Below, piece by piece: positions 1-6,794 of a stretch of DNA of 22,138 bases. Source of the DNA: Collinsella sp. (lineage in GTDB: Bacteria > Actinomycetota > Coriobacteriia > Coriobacteriales > Coriobacteriaceae). The stretch's first letter is position 1. Every line of letters starts with the position of its first letter. The position numbers and the translations under genes are program-made. The notes under the pieces were generated by a model, which did no database searches, had not been told where the DNA came from, and worked only from the letters and a program-made list of their open reading frames with translations. The stretch is taken from NCBI GenBank assembly GCA_019419405.1, contig DYAA01000008.1, forward strand, positions 1-22,138, given 5' to 3'.

Positions 1-516
1 ACCGTGACGGTGGACGGGCGCGACGTGAGCTCTGCCAACGAGGCGCAGCTCGTGGAATACCGCCGCGCCGACGTCGGCTTTGTCTTCCAGTTCTACAATT
101 TGGTCCCCAACTTGACGGCGCTTGAAAACGTTGAGCTCGCGGCACAGATTTGCCCCGATTCGCTCGATGCCGAACAGACGCTTCGTCAGGTTGGCCTGGG
201 CGAGCGCCTGGGCAACTTTCCGGCACAGCTTTCGGGCGGCGAGCAGCAGCGCGTGTCCATTGCCCGCGCACTGGCCAAGAATCCCAAGCTGCTTTTGTGC
301 GACGAGCCCACGGGTGCACTCGACTACAAAACCGGCAAGCAGATCTTGCAGTTGCTACAGGACACCTGCCGCAAGCAGGACATCACGGTCATTATCATCA
401 CCCACAACTCCGCGCTGGCGCCCATGGCCGATCGCCTGATCCGCTTTAAGAGCGGCCGCGTGGAGAGCGAGACGGTCCAGCAAAATCCCGTGCCTATCGA
501 GACGATCGAGTGGTAG
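1..516 (+). CDS. ABC transporter ATP-binding protein, 5' end outside window (MacB/LolD type)
   Basis: This is the C-terminal ~170 residues of an ATPase that would power the FtsX-type permease encoded next. The reading frame is open from base 1, so the start codon and Walker A lie upstream of the window; the GTG at base 4 is an internal valine. Visible in order are the Q-loop (VGFVFQFYNLVPNLT), the ABC signature LSGGEQQR, Walker B with the catalytic Glu (LLLCDEPTGALD) and the switch histidine (IIITHN). EPTGALD and the FQFYNLVP Q-loop are typical of the MacB/LolD/BceA group, whose partners are FtsX permeases that move lipids, peptides or antimicrobials or act mechanically rather than import solutes. 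The stop codon overlaps the permease start, so the two are translationally coupled. The substrate cannot be told from sequence. Confidence 0.93.
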   Translation, partial: TVTVDGRDVSSANEAQLVEYRRADVGFVFQFYNLVPNLTALENVELAAQICPDSLDAEQTLRQVGLGERLGNFPAQLSGGEQQRVSIARALAKNPKLLLCDEPTGALDYKTGKQILQLLQDTCRKQDITVIIITHNSALAPMADRLIRFKSGRVESETVQQNPVPIETIEW

Positions 517-3287
517 CGCCCATGGACCAAGATTGCCAAAACAGCCAAAACCACGATACGGAGCACGCGGGCCGCGATCGGGAGTTCGCGACCTACCGTA
601 CCGCTCAAAGCTCAAACGATATGGTGCCGACGGTTTTTCGCCGAGGCATCTACCGCACGATTCGGGGCAGTCTTAAGCGCTTCCTATCTATCGTGGTCAT
701 CACTGCGCTTGGCGTGAGCGTGATGTGCGGCCTTAAGGCGGGCTGCGAGGATTTGTGCGATTCGGTCGACGCCTATTTTGACCAGCAGAATGTCTATGAC
801 ATTAACGTGCAGTCGACCTATGGCCTTACGCGCGACGATCTCGCGGCTATCCAAGAGGTCGACGGCGTCGAGACGGTCGAGGGCATCTACACCGAGACCG
901 CCTACACCGCCGTGGGCACAACGCGCGAGCGCGTGGTCGTGCAAAGTCTCTCCAAGGAGAACATCGATCAGCCGGTGCTGGTGAGCGGCGATTTGCCCGA
1001 GAGCGCCGATGAGGTCGCGGTGACTTCGAAGTTCCTGAAGGCTTCGGGCAAAAAGCTCGGCGATACGGTGAGTTTTGCCGCCAATGACGCGAGCTCGTCC
1101 AACCAAAGTGCCAAGGATCAGTTTGCCGCGGGCGATTACACCATTACGGCCGAGGTCCTCGATCCTACCGACGTGAGCTCCGACTCGACAGTCAACGCCT
1201 TTCGCGCTGCTTCGGCTGCGGACTATAAGTTCTATGTGAGCGAAGATGCCGCGACATCTTCTTCCTACTCCGCAGTCCACGTGATCGTCGAGGGAGCCAA
1301 GAGTCTTAACTCATATTCAGATGCCTACACGACAAAGATCAACGAGGTCAAAGGCAACATCGAGAAGATCCGCGAGGAGCGTGAGAAGGCGCGCGTCCAG
1401 GAGTTGACGGTTGACACGCCGACAAGCTTGGATACGGCCGAGCGTCAGGCCGCCATGCTCTTTGGGATCGAGCAGGATAACATCAACCGTATGGCCGAGG
1501 GCAGCGAGGAGCGCGTCCAGGCTCAGGCCGAGTTGGACCAGCGCCGCGCCGCCGCCGACCAGCATTTTGCCGATGCCCGCGCCGAGCTTTCCGATCTGGG
1601 CGAATGCACCTGGTACATTCAGGACCGCGGTAACATCGCAAGCTACTCGAGCGTCGAGAGCGACAGTTCTTCGATCGAGGCCATCGCCACGGTTTTCCCA
1701 TTTATCTTCTTTGTCGTCGCTGTGCTCATCAGTCTTACCACCGCCACGCGCATGGTCGAGGAGGAGCGCACGCTTATTGGCCTGTACAAGGCGCTTGGCT
1801 ATTCACGCGAGCGCATCCTGTCCAAATACGTGGACTATGCGCTGTGGGCATGTCTGATCGGCGGCGTGCTCGGCAACATCATCGGATTTGTGGGCCTGCC
1901 GCTGTTCCTGTTTACGGTGTTCGACGACATGTACTCGCTGCCCCAGATGCTGCTTTCGTACGACATCGTGTCGTCGCTCGTGTCGGTGGCGCTGTTTGCC
2001 GTGGGCGTGGTGGGCGCTACGATTATCGCCTGCCGCCACGAGATGTCCGAGACCCCAGCCTCGCTTATGCGTCCCAAGGCCCCGCGTGCCGGCTCGCGCA
2101 TCTTGCTTGAGCGCATCGGCTTTATCTGGCGCCGCATGGGCTTTTTGAACAAGGTGGCGGCGCGTAACCTGTTCCGCTACAAAAAGCGCGCCTTTATGAC
2201 CATCTTTGGCATCGCGGGCTGCACAGCGCTTGTAATTTGCGGCATGGGCATTCGTGATACGTCGGTCGCGCTGTCGCCCAAGCAGTACGGCCACGTCACG
2301 CGCTACGATCTGCTGGCGGTCGCCAATCCCGACGATTTTTCACAGACGTGCGCGGCATTGGATGGGCGCAGCGCGTCCAATGATTCCAACGTGACCGTGA
2401 CTTCGACGCTGCCGATTATGACCGACAACGTCACCTTTACATTTGGCGGCAAGAGCGAGACTGTGCAGCTGATCGTGGTGCCCGATGACCGCACGAGTGA
2501 CTTGGGCGATTACGTGCGTCTGGAGGATGAGTCCAAAGAACCGCTGCCTTTGCGTGACGGAGACGTGTATCTGAGCAAAAGTTCACAGCTGGTGCTGGGG
2601 ATTCAGCCGGGCGATACGGCTCACGTCCAGGATTCGTCGCTCAATGTTGCCAAGGTCAAAGTCAGCGACATTTCGCTTAACTATCTGGGCAACACGCTTT
2701 ACATGACGCAGGGCACCTATGAGCGTGCGTTCGGTCGAAGCGCACGTCTTAACGGCGTCTTTGTGCTGCTTAAGGGCTCGTCGGCCGACCAGATTGCGTT
2801 TAGCAAGAATCTTAAGAGTGACGGTTGGCTTACGATTTCGAGTACGGCCGAGCATTGGGAAAACTATGAGGCGAACTTTACGATTATCAATTCGGTCGTG
2901 GTGCTCGTGACCTTCATGGCGGCGTGCCTATCGTTTGTGGTGGTGTTTACGCTGTCCAACACGAATATCTCCGAGCGCGAGCGCGAGCTGGCGACCATTA
3001 AGGTGTTGGGCTTCCGTCGCGGTGAGGTGCACCATTACGTCAACAAGGAGACGTTGATCCTCACGGCGATTGGCGCTGCGCTGGGCGTGCCGCTGGGCGG
3101 CTTGCTGGCCGAGAGTTTTACGTACATTTTGCAGATGCCGTCGCTGTACTTTGACGTCGAAGTCGAGCCGCTGAGCTACGTGCTTGCCGTGGTGCTTTCC
3201 TTTGGCTTTACGTTTATCGTCAACCTCGCCACCAATCGTACCCTCAACAAGATCGACATGGTCGGCGCCCTCAAGAGTGCCGAGTAA
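510..3287 (+). CDS. FtsX/MacB-family ABC transporter permease with two extracytoplasmic domains
   Basis: This 925-residue membrane protein is the partner of the upstream ATPase. I see eight probable membrane segments, near residues 57-77, 391-411, 445-468, 485-507, 562-581, 790-813, 847-867 and 887-907. That is the duplicated FtsX layout: TM1, large external domain, three TMs, then TM5, second external domain, three TMs. The first external domain contains a charged stretch at about 275-365 likely to form a coiled coil. ERTLIGLYKALGYSR and ERELATIKVLGFRRGEV are the cytoplasmic coupling segments after TM2 and TM6. The GTG at 510 overlaps the ATPase stop by 7 nt and is kept as the start, but ATG at 522 or 621 (just before the hydrophilic run into TM1) cannot be excluded because no clear ribosome-binding site is visible. 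Transcription probably ends at the hairpins directly after the stop. The cargo is unknown. Confidence 0.92.
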   Translation: MVAPMDQDCQNSQNHDTEHAGRDREFATYRTAQSSNDMVPTVFRRGIYRTIRGSLKRFLSIVVITALGVSVMCGLKAGCEDLCDSVDAYFDQQNVYDINVQSTYGLTRDDLAAIQEVDGVETVEGIYTETAYTAVGTTRERVVVQSLSKENIDQPVLVSGDLPESADEVAVTSKFLKASGKKLGDTVSFAANDASSSNQSAKDQFAAGDYTITAEVLDPTDVSSDSTVNAFRAASAADYKFYVSEDAATSSSYSAVHVIVEGAKSLNSYSDAYTTKINEVKGNIEKIREEREKARVQELTVDTPTSLDTAERQAAMLFGIEQDNINRMAEGSEERVQAQAELDQRRAAADQHFADARAELSDLGECTWYIQDRGNIASYSSVESDSSSIEAIATVFPFIFFVVAVLISLTTATRMVEEERTLIGLYKALGYSRERILSKYVDYALWACLIGGVLGNIIGFVGLPLFLFTVFDDMYSLPQMLLSYDIVSSLVSVALFAVGVVGATIIACRHEMSETPASLMRPKAPRAGSRILLERIGFIWRRMGFLNKVAARNLFRYKKRAFMTIFGIAGCTALVICGMGIRDTSVALSPKQYGHVTRYDLLAVANPDDFSQTCAALDGRSASNDSNVTVTSTLPIMTDNVTFTFGGKSETVQLIVVPDDRTSDLGDYVRLEDESKEPLPLRDGDVYLSKSSQLVLGIQPGDTAHVQDSSLNVAKVKVSDISLNYLGNTLYMTQGTYERAFGRSARLNGVFVLLKGSSADQIAFSKNLKSDGWLTISSTAEHWENYEANFTIINSVVVLVTFMAACLSFVVVFTLSNTNISERERELATIKVLGFRRGEVHHYVNKETLILTAIGAALGVPLGGLLAESFTYILQMPSLYFDVEVEPLSYVLAVVLSFGFTFIVNLATNRTLNKIDMVGALKSAE

Positions 3288-3328
3288 CCTGCCAAAAAGG
3301 GACAGGTTTATTTTGGCAGGTTTTATCT
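3286..3328 (+). repeat. Dispersed hairpin repeat, copy 1 (REP-like)
   Basis: AACCTGCCAAAA (3286-3297) pairs perfectly with TTTTGGCAGGTT (3311-3322), with a 13-nt loop containing GGGACAGGTTTA and a trailing TTTTATCTGG. The left arm starts inside the TAA stop codon of the permease gene. The loop CAGGTT (3303-3308) is a second possible partner for AACCTG, so two mutually exclusive hairpins can form. Three more copies lie at 8181, 10449 and 20293. After a + strand gene the hairpin plus TTTTA can act as a terminator. Confidence 0.85.
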
Positions 3329-3375
3329 GGGCAAACGCCGGACACCTACGGGCGATCCGGCGTTTGCCCCGTTTT
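3329..3375 (+). terminator. Intrinsic terminator after the FtsX permease gene
   Basis: A 14-bp perfect stem, GGGCAAACGCCGGA (3329-3342) with TCCGGCGTTTGCCC (3356-3369), has a 13-nt loop and is followed by CGTTTTG on the + strand. It lies between the convergent permease gene and the small minus-strand gene. The minus side lacks a U tract, so it should act mainly on + strand transcripts. Confidence 0.7.
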
Positions 3376-3402
3376 GCTGGGGATGTCTGTCGTTCAGTGC
3401 TC

Positions 3403-3723
3403 TTACTGGCCAATCCAGTGTTGCGCATAGCTCTTAATGTCCTCGGTAAAACCGTCAAGGTCGTCAAGGGTGATCACGCTGTCGATAAGCAAATTGGCTA
3501 TCTCGCGGTGCATTGTGCTGCGGCGAATGTCGTTTGCAATTACGCCTGAGGACAGCTTGTCTCTATTGAGGTGCTCTTCTAGTGCCCAAAATCTACTGGA
3601 CGCTTCGCTGTCGCCGTTCAGCATCTCAACGTACTGGCCGATGAGCTTTTCCATATAACGTTCTTGCCATTGAGGAAGCATTTTCTTAAACAGCTTCCAG
3701 TCGCTTTCGGCTACGTCGCGCAT
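3403..3723 (-). CDS. Small acidic helical protein of unknown function (106 aa)
   Basis: I do not know a function for this protein. It begins MRDVAESDWKLFKKMLPQWQ and is charged, helical and soluble, with no membrane segment, signal peptide or cysteine motif. The pattern (a DWKLFKKMLPQWQERYMEKL opening, a middle FWALEEHLNRDK and a closing VITLDDLDGFTEDI) resembles small proteins of about 100 residues common in gut Firmicutes and Actinobacteria that databases often label, without support, as multidrug transporters; that resemblance is from memory. The ATG at 3723 is preferred because GGAGG lies 4 nt upstream. An in-frame TTG at 3741 would add six residues but places the ribosome-binding site inside the gene. 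The gene stands alone, convergent with the permease gene and separated from pfkA by a repeat-rich gap. Confidence 0.72.
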   Translation of the reverse strand: MRDVAESDWKLFKKMLPQWQERYMEKLIGQYVEMLNGDSEASSRFWALEEHLNRDKLSSGVIANDIRRSTMHREIANLLIDSVITLDDLDGFTEDIKSYAQHWIGQ

Positions 3724-3841
3724 ATGTCCTCCGCTCGTCAAACGGGCTTTTCATTTGCCTTTTATTCTATTTGCTTTTCGCTCTCAGGCGTGGATGAGAG
3801 GCGCTCTTTAGCCTTCGAGATTGGGCTTGAATGGGTTGTAT

Positions 3842-4001
3842 GCCACAAAACGGGCCTATCTACTACGTTTAATTGGATACCCTCAACCATACCGGGAAAA
3901 CGAAAAATAAAACCGAAGGTAGAAGGCCTGTCGATTTTCGAAAAAGGCGGTCATGGTTGGCCCCATCGAGTTAAACGTAGTAGATGGCTCCTTTTCGTGG
4001 C
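3842..4001. repeat. 160-bp imperfect inverted repeat (possible MITE or structured RNA)
   Basis: The two halves are imperfect inverted copies of each other. The best block is ATCTACTACGTTTAA (3858-3872) with TTAAACGTAGTAGAT (3971-3985), 15 of 15. Outside it GCCAC (3842-3846) pairs with GTGGC (3997-4001) across a slightly mismatched A/T stretch; inside it CAACCAT (3884-3890) pairs with ATGGTTG (3953-3959) and CGAAAA (3901-3906) with TTTTCG (3935-3940). The sequence is more AT-rich than neighbouring genes and no convincing ORF crosses it. It lies upstream of the 106-aa gene and downstream of pfkA. The stretch 3724-3841 between that gene and this repeat holds nothing I can name beyond an AT-rich patch that may contain the small gene's promoter. 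Confidence 0.75.
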
Positions 4002-4052
4002 GGACCATCAAACGAACGCCGACGCTTGTGCTGTAGCCGCTCCGATCATTCG

Positions 4053-4123
4053 TAAGTTGCGGTGGAATAGTTCTTAGATTCAGCCATTTGCGGGCTAAGC
4101 AGGAACTATTTCACCGCAACTTA
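4053..4123. repeat. Long near-perfect hairpin (71 bp)
   Basis: The 20-nt arms at 4054-4073 and 4103-4122 (starting AAGTTGCGGTGG and ending CCGCAACTT) differ from perfect complementarity at one position, a G-U wobble in RNA, and pairing extends to T4053/A4123. The loop holds a small inner stem, AGCC (4082-4085) with GGCT (4093-4096). There is no U tract on either side, so it is not an obvious intrinsic terminator. It lies between the 160-bp inverted repeat and the nested palindrome, in the 3' flank of pfkA. Confidence 0.8.
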
Positions 4124-4155
4124 ATTTCAGACCAGGCACCCGCAGCAAGAAGACA

Positions 4156-4332
4156 AATAGCCTCGGCCTCCCTAGTTACCGCAGGAGGCCCCAGGGCTTA
4201 CCTCCCAAATCTTTCCGCAGGACGGAAGGACCCCGCCGCGCGAAGCGCACGGCGGGGTCCTGACATGTCCGAGGACGATTTGGGAGGTAAGCCCTGGGGC
4301 CTCCGATGAGAGCAGTTTCGGCCGAGGCTATT
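4156..4332. repeat. 177-bp nested palindrome with symmetric 15-nt interruptions
   Basis: Read from outside in: perfect 13-bp arms (4156-4168 with 4320-4332, AATAGCCTCGGCC), a 15-nt unpaired segment on each side (4169-4183 and 4305-4319), perfect 28-bp arms (4184-4211 with 4277-4304), another 15-nt unpaired segment on each side (4212-4226 and 4262-4276), perfect 12-bp arms AGGACCCCGCCG (4227-4238) with CGGCGGGGTCCT (4250-4261), and an 11-nt tip. Each half is exactly 83 nt. The outer right arm includes the TAG stop codon of pfkA. Any pfkA transcript must pass through it, so it may end or protect that mRNA, although there is no U tract. Confidence 0.88.
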
Positions 4333-5407
4333 CGTCGCCGAAGCTGATGCCCAACGCCTTGGCTTCGCGTACCAGATCGCTCTGGGGGTCGACATACTTG
4401 AGCTTGCCGGCGACCTCCTCGAGCGGCATGTGGCACATCTTGCCGTCACGCAGAGCAATCATGTAGCCAAACTCGCCGCGTAGGCAGCCAAGCGCTGCCT
4501 CGACGCCGCACTGGGTCGCAAAGATGCGGTCCTGGGCGTCGGGCTGGCCGCCGCGCTGCGTGTGACCGGGGATGGCGACGCGGGTCTCGCGACCGGTCTT
4601 GGCCTCGATCTCCTTGGCGATGTCGTACACGATTGACGGGCTCGTGCGCTCGGCGAGCTTCTTCTTGTACTCCTTCTTGGACAGTGCCGCGTCCTCCTTG
4701 GAGATGGCGCCCTCGGCGACGGCTACGATGGTAAAGCGGCTGCCGGTCTCCATGCGATGCTCGATGGTCTTGATGACGTTATCCATGTCGTAGGGGATCT
4801 CGGGAATCAGGATGACGTCCGCGCCGCCCGCGACGCCGGCATACAGCGGAATCCAACCGACCTTGTGGCCCATGATCTCGATGACAAACACGCGGCCGTG
4901 ACTCGAGGCAGTGGTGTGGATGTCGTCGATGCACTTGGTGGCGACGTCGATGGCGCTCGTAAAGCCAAACGTCAGCTCGGTGCCCCAGGTGTCGTTATCG
5001 ATGGTCTTGGGCAGGGCGATAACGTTGAGGCCCTCTTCGCGCAGGCGGTTGGCGGTCTTGGTGGAGCCGTTACCGCCCAGCATAAACAGGCAGTCGAGCT
5101 GCAGCTTATGATAGGTGTGGACCATTGCGGGCACCTTCTCGACGCCGTCGGCCTCGGGAATGTCCAGGCGCTTGAACGGCGTGCGGCTCGTGCCCAGGAT
5201 GGTGCCGCCGCGGGTGAGGATGCCGCTAAAATCGGCGGGCGTCATGACGCGGAACCTGCTGTAGATAAGGCCCTGGTAGCCGTCCTCAAAACCATAGATC
5301 TCAATAGGCTCTTCGCTATTGGTCATAAGCGTTTTGACAATGCCGCGCATGGTGGCGTTGAGCGCTTGACAGTCGCCGCCACTGGTAAGAAGACCGATCC
5401 TAAGCAT
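4328..5407 (-). CDS. pfkA: 6-phosphofructokinase (PFK-A fold, ATP- or PPi-dependent uncertain)
   Basis: This cytoplasmic glycolytic enzyme phosphorylates fructose 6-phosphate to fructose 1,6-bisphosphate. Its 359 residues show the PFK-A family motifs: the nucleotide-binding TSGGD near residue 8, GGNGS (111-115), the catalytic PKTIDND (133-139), the sugar-phosphate segment MGHKVGW (179-185), PEIPYD (202-207) and PGHTQRGG near 285. In E. coli numbering the donor-selecting positions are Gly104 (ATP-like) and Lys124 (PPi-like), and Asp103 is Asn. The start is ATG 5407 with GGAAGGA six bases upstream. The stop codon is buried in the outer arm of a nested palindrome. The gene is probably monocistronic; an inverted repeat lies upstream at 5446-5478. 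The family is certain, the phosphoryl donor is not. Confidence 0.95.
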   Translation of the reverse strand: MLRIGLLTSGGDCQALNATMRGIVKTLMTNSEEPIEIYGFEDGYQGLIYSRFRVMTPADFSGILTRGGTILGTSRTPFKRLDIPEADGVEKVPAMVHTYHKLQLDCLFMLGGNGSTKTANRLREEGLNVIALPKTIDNDTWGTELTFGFTSAIDVATKCIDDIHTTASSHGRVFVIEIMGHKVGWIPLYAGVAGGADVILIPEIPYDMDNVIKTIEHRMETGSRFTIVAVAEGAISKEDAALSKKEYKKKLAERTSPSIVYDIAKEIEAKTGRETRVAIPGHTQRGGQPDAQDRIFATQCGVEAALGCLRGEFGYMIALRDGKMCHMPLEEVAGKLKYVDPQSDLVREAKALGISFGDE

Positions 5408-5427
5408 GATGAATCCTTCCGGGCAAG

Positions 5428-5478
5428 TTATAACATGCGCATAAGTTTACCCCCGCACACTGTTGATACGGGGGTAAA
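5428..5478 (-). promoter_or_regulatory. Candidate pfkA promoter region with 10-bp inverted repeat
   Basis: TTTACCCCCG (5446-5455) is exactly inverted as CGGGGGTAAA (5469-5478) across 13 nt. On the minus strand a TATAAC-like -10 lies at about 5428-5433, between this dyad and the pfkA start, and the dyad falls where the -35 would be. It may be an operator; a hairpin of the upstream transcript is the alternative. No good -35 was found, so the promoter call is weak while the inverted repeat itself is certain. Confidence 0.4.
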
Positions 5479-5503
5479 ACGTGTTAGCTCAAGCGTATAG
5501 AAA

Positions 5504-5544
5504 TGTAAACAACGCCAGGCGAGCGTAAAGTCGACGGGCCTGGC
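5504..5544 (-). terminator. Weak intrinsic terminator after the C45-type hydrolase gene
   Basis: GCCAGGC (5514-5520) pairs with GCCTGGC (5538-5544). Read on the minus strand the stem begins four bases after the hydrolase stop codon and is followed by GTTGTTTAC, a poor U tract. Confidence 0.5.
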
Positions 5545-5547
5545 TCC

Positions 5548-6633
5548 TTACAGTGCGAATGCGTCGATGTCGCCCCAGTGGCGGCGCAGCGTGATGGCGG
5601 CAGCAGGCTCGGTGTTGTCAAAGACGACCGACCACTGCGTGTTGCTGGTGATGTCTTCCGGATTGGGCTCTTGCGCTGCAGCGCGTAGGGCCTTCCAAGC
5701 GACTGCCTCGTCTTGGGCGCCGGTATGGGCGTCGAGGACATCGGCGATTGCGGCGGCGCGCTCTTTACCATGGCCTAGCTCGCCATTCTTTTGGTTAGGC
5801 AGCACTTCGTCGCCATAGCAGGCGTAGAAGTTCGTAACCTGGGTTACAGGAGTCGCTTTGAAAGCGCGGTCCGGATCGCGCGGATCCCACTCTACTACGC
5901 GCGCGTCACCGGCGGCGTCGTTTATAAAGAAGTGGTAATCGCGTCCTGCCATGGCGTGCATGTCGTAGGCGGAAAGCAGGTCGACAGCTTCTTGCGTGGT
6001 GGCGGCACGGTCGAGCACCAGACGGATGGCGAGCGAGGTATTGATGACGGGGCGCTGCGTGTCCTGGTCACAGGGTTTGGAATCCAGGGTGAGCACGGCA
6101 ATGGACACGCCACATTCGTTGACGCCGTCGAGCTGGGCAAACGGGCCCATGAGTGCGGCGGCGCGTCCGGCGACGGAGTCAAGCGGAGTGTTATCGCCCA
6201 GGTTGTTAAGGGCGGCAAACCCGATGGAGGCATAGCCGCCGCGTGGGTGATTGCGCACCAGCAGCGCCGAGGTGTCGTCCTTAAAGTCGTAATTGCGACC
6301 GGTACGCACGCGGCCTTCGGCATCTACGGCGACAAAAGCGCTGCAGGCAAACTGGGGCGCCTGGACATGTGCCGGCACACCGGGCAGCACCTGCGCCACC
6401 ACGGCATCGATGTAGGCCTGGTCGTCGCGTACGCCGGCGGCGATGATGCGATCAAGATCGTAGTCGTAGGCGATGTCGATTGCGTACAGGTCATAGCCAT
6501 CCGCGTAGCCGGTCAAGCGTTTGAGCGACGCGGCGGACTTGATTTGCTTGTGATAAACGATACCGGTGGCAGCGGCAAGGCCGACGGCGACACCCGCGAC
6601 ACCGCAGGCGATGGCAATGTTACGTGGCTTCAT
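5548..6633 (-). CDS. Membrane-anchored C45/choloylglycine-type Ntn hydrolase (linear amide hydrolase)
   Basis: This is a 361-residue protein with an N-terminal hydrophobic segment (residues 6-26, no lipobox) that should anchor or export it. The likely nucleophile is Cys97 in QFACSAF, followed by GRNYDF (112-117), the arrangement seen in penicillin V acylase, bile-salt hydrolase and acyl-CoA:6-APA acyltransferase-like (C45/PF02275-type) Ntn hydrolases. In that fold the cysteine must become the N-terminus by autoproteolysis, so about 96 residues would be removed as a propeptide. Downstream, NNLGDN, GVNECGVSIAVLTLD and NTSLAIRLVLD fit the family core. The start is ATG 6633 with GAGAGGAG five bases upstream. 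It is divergent from the M18 aminopeptidase gene. The substrate (bile salt, N-acyl amine, acyl-homoserine lactone or a peptide amide) cannot be assigned; it is not a canonical bile-salt hydrolase, whose cysteine is residue 2. Confidence 0.82.
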   Translation of the reverse strand: MKPRNIAIACGVAGVAVGLAAATGIVYHKQIKSAASLKRLTGYADGYDLYAIDIAYDYDLDRIIAAGVRDDQAYIDAVVAQVLPGVPAHVQAPQFACSAFVAVDAEGRVRTGRNYDFKDDTSALLVRNHPRGGYASIGFAALNNLGDNTPLDSVAGRAAALMGPFAQLDGVNECGVSIAVLTLDSKPCDQDTQRPVINTSLAIRLVLDRAATTQEAVDLLSAYDMHAMAGRDYHFFINDAAGDARVVEWDPRDPDRAFKATPVTQVTNFYACYGDEVLPNQKNGELGHGKERAAAIADVLDAHTGAQDEAVAWKALRAAAQEPNPEDITSNTQWSVVFDNTEPAAAITLRRHWGDIDAFAL

Positions 6634-6794
6634 GACGGCTCCTCTCGTCCTGTTAGCGCAATTGTCGCAAAAGGAGCGCGGGCATGATGGCTCAACTTGG
6701 TGAGCGGCGCGGAATTAAGCACGGAATGAAGAGTGCGGCGCTGGCGTGGCGGGGTATGCTGGAGGGGATCATCAGCCCAGCGAAAGGGGAGAAC

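Noticed and set aside
3664..4077. 137-codon + strand frame across the repeat-rich gap
   Set aside because: It reads through the start of the minus-strand small gene and both arms of an inverted repeat; no domain-like sequence and no ribosome-binding site.
4176..4436. Similar peptides readable on both strands around 4180-4310
   Set aside because: The similarity is the result of the palindrome read in both directions, not of two genes.
4757..5500. 247-codon + strand frame opposite pfkA
   Set aside because: Composition is typical of antisense to a GC-rich gene and it overlaps a clear phosphofructokinase gene.
5791..6687. 298-codon + strand frame opposite the Ntn hydrolase gene
   Set aside because: Antisense shadow; no family motif and no ribosome-binding site.
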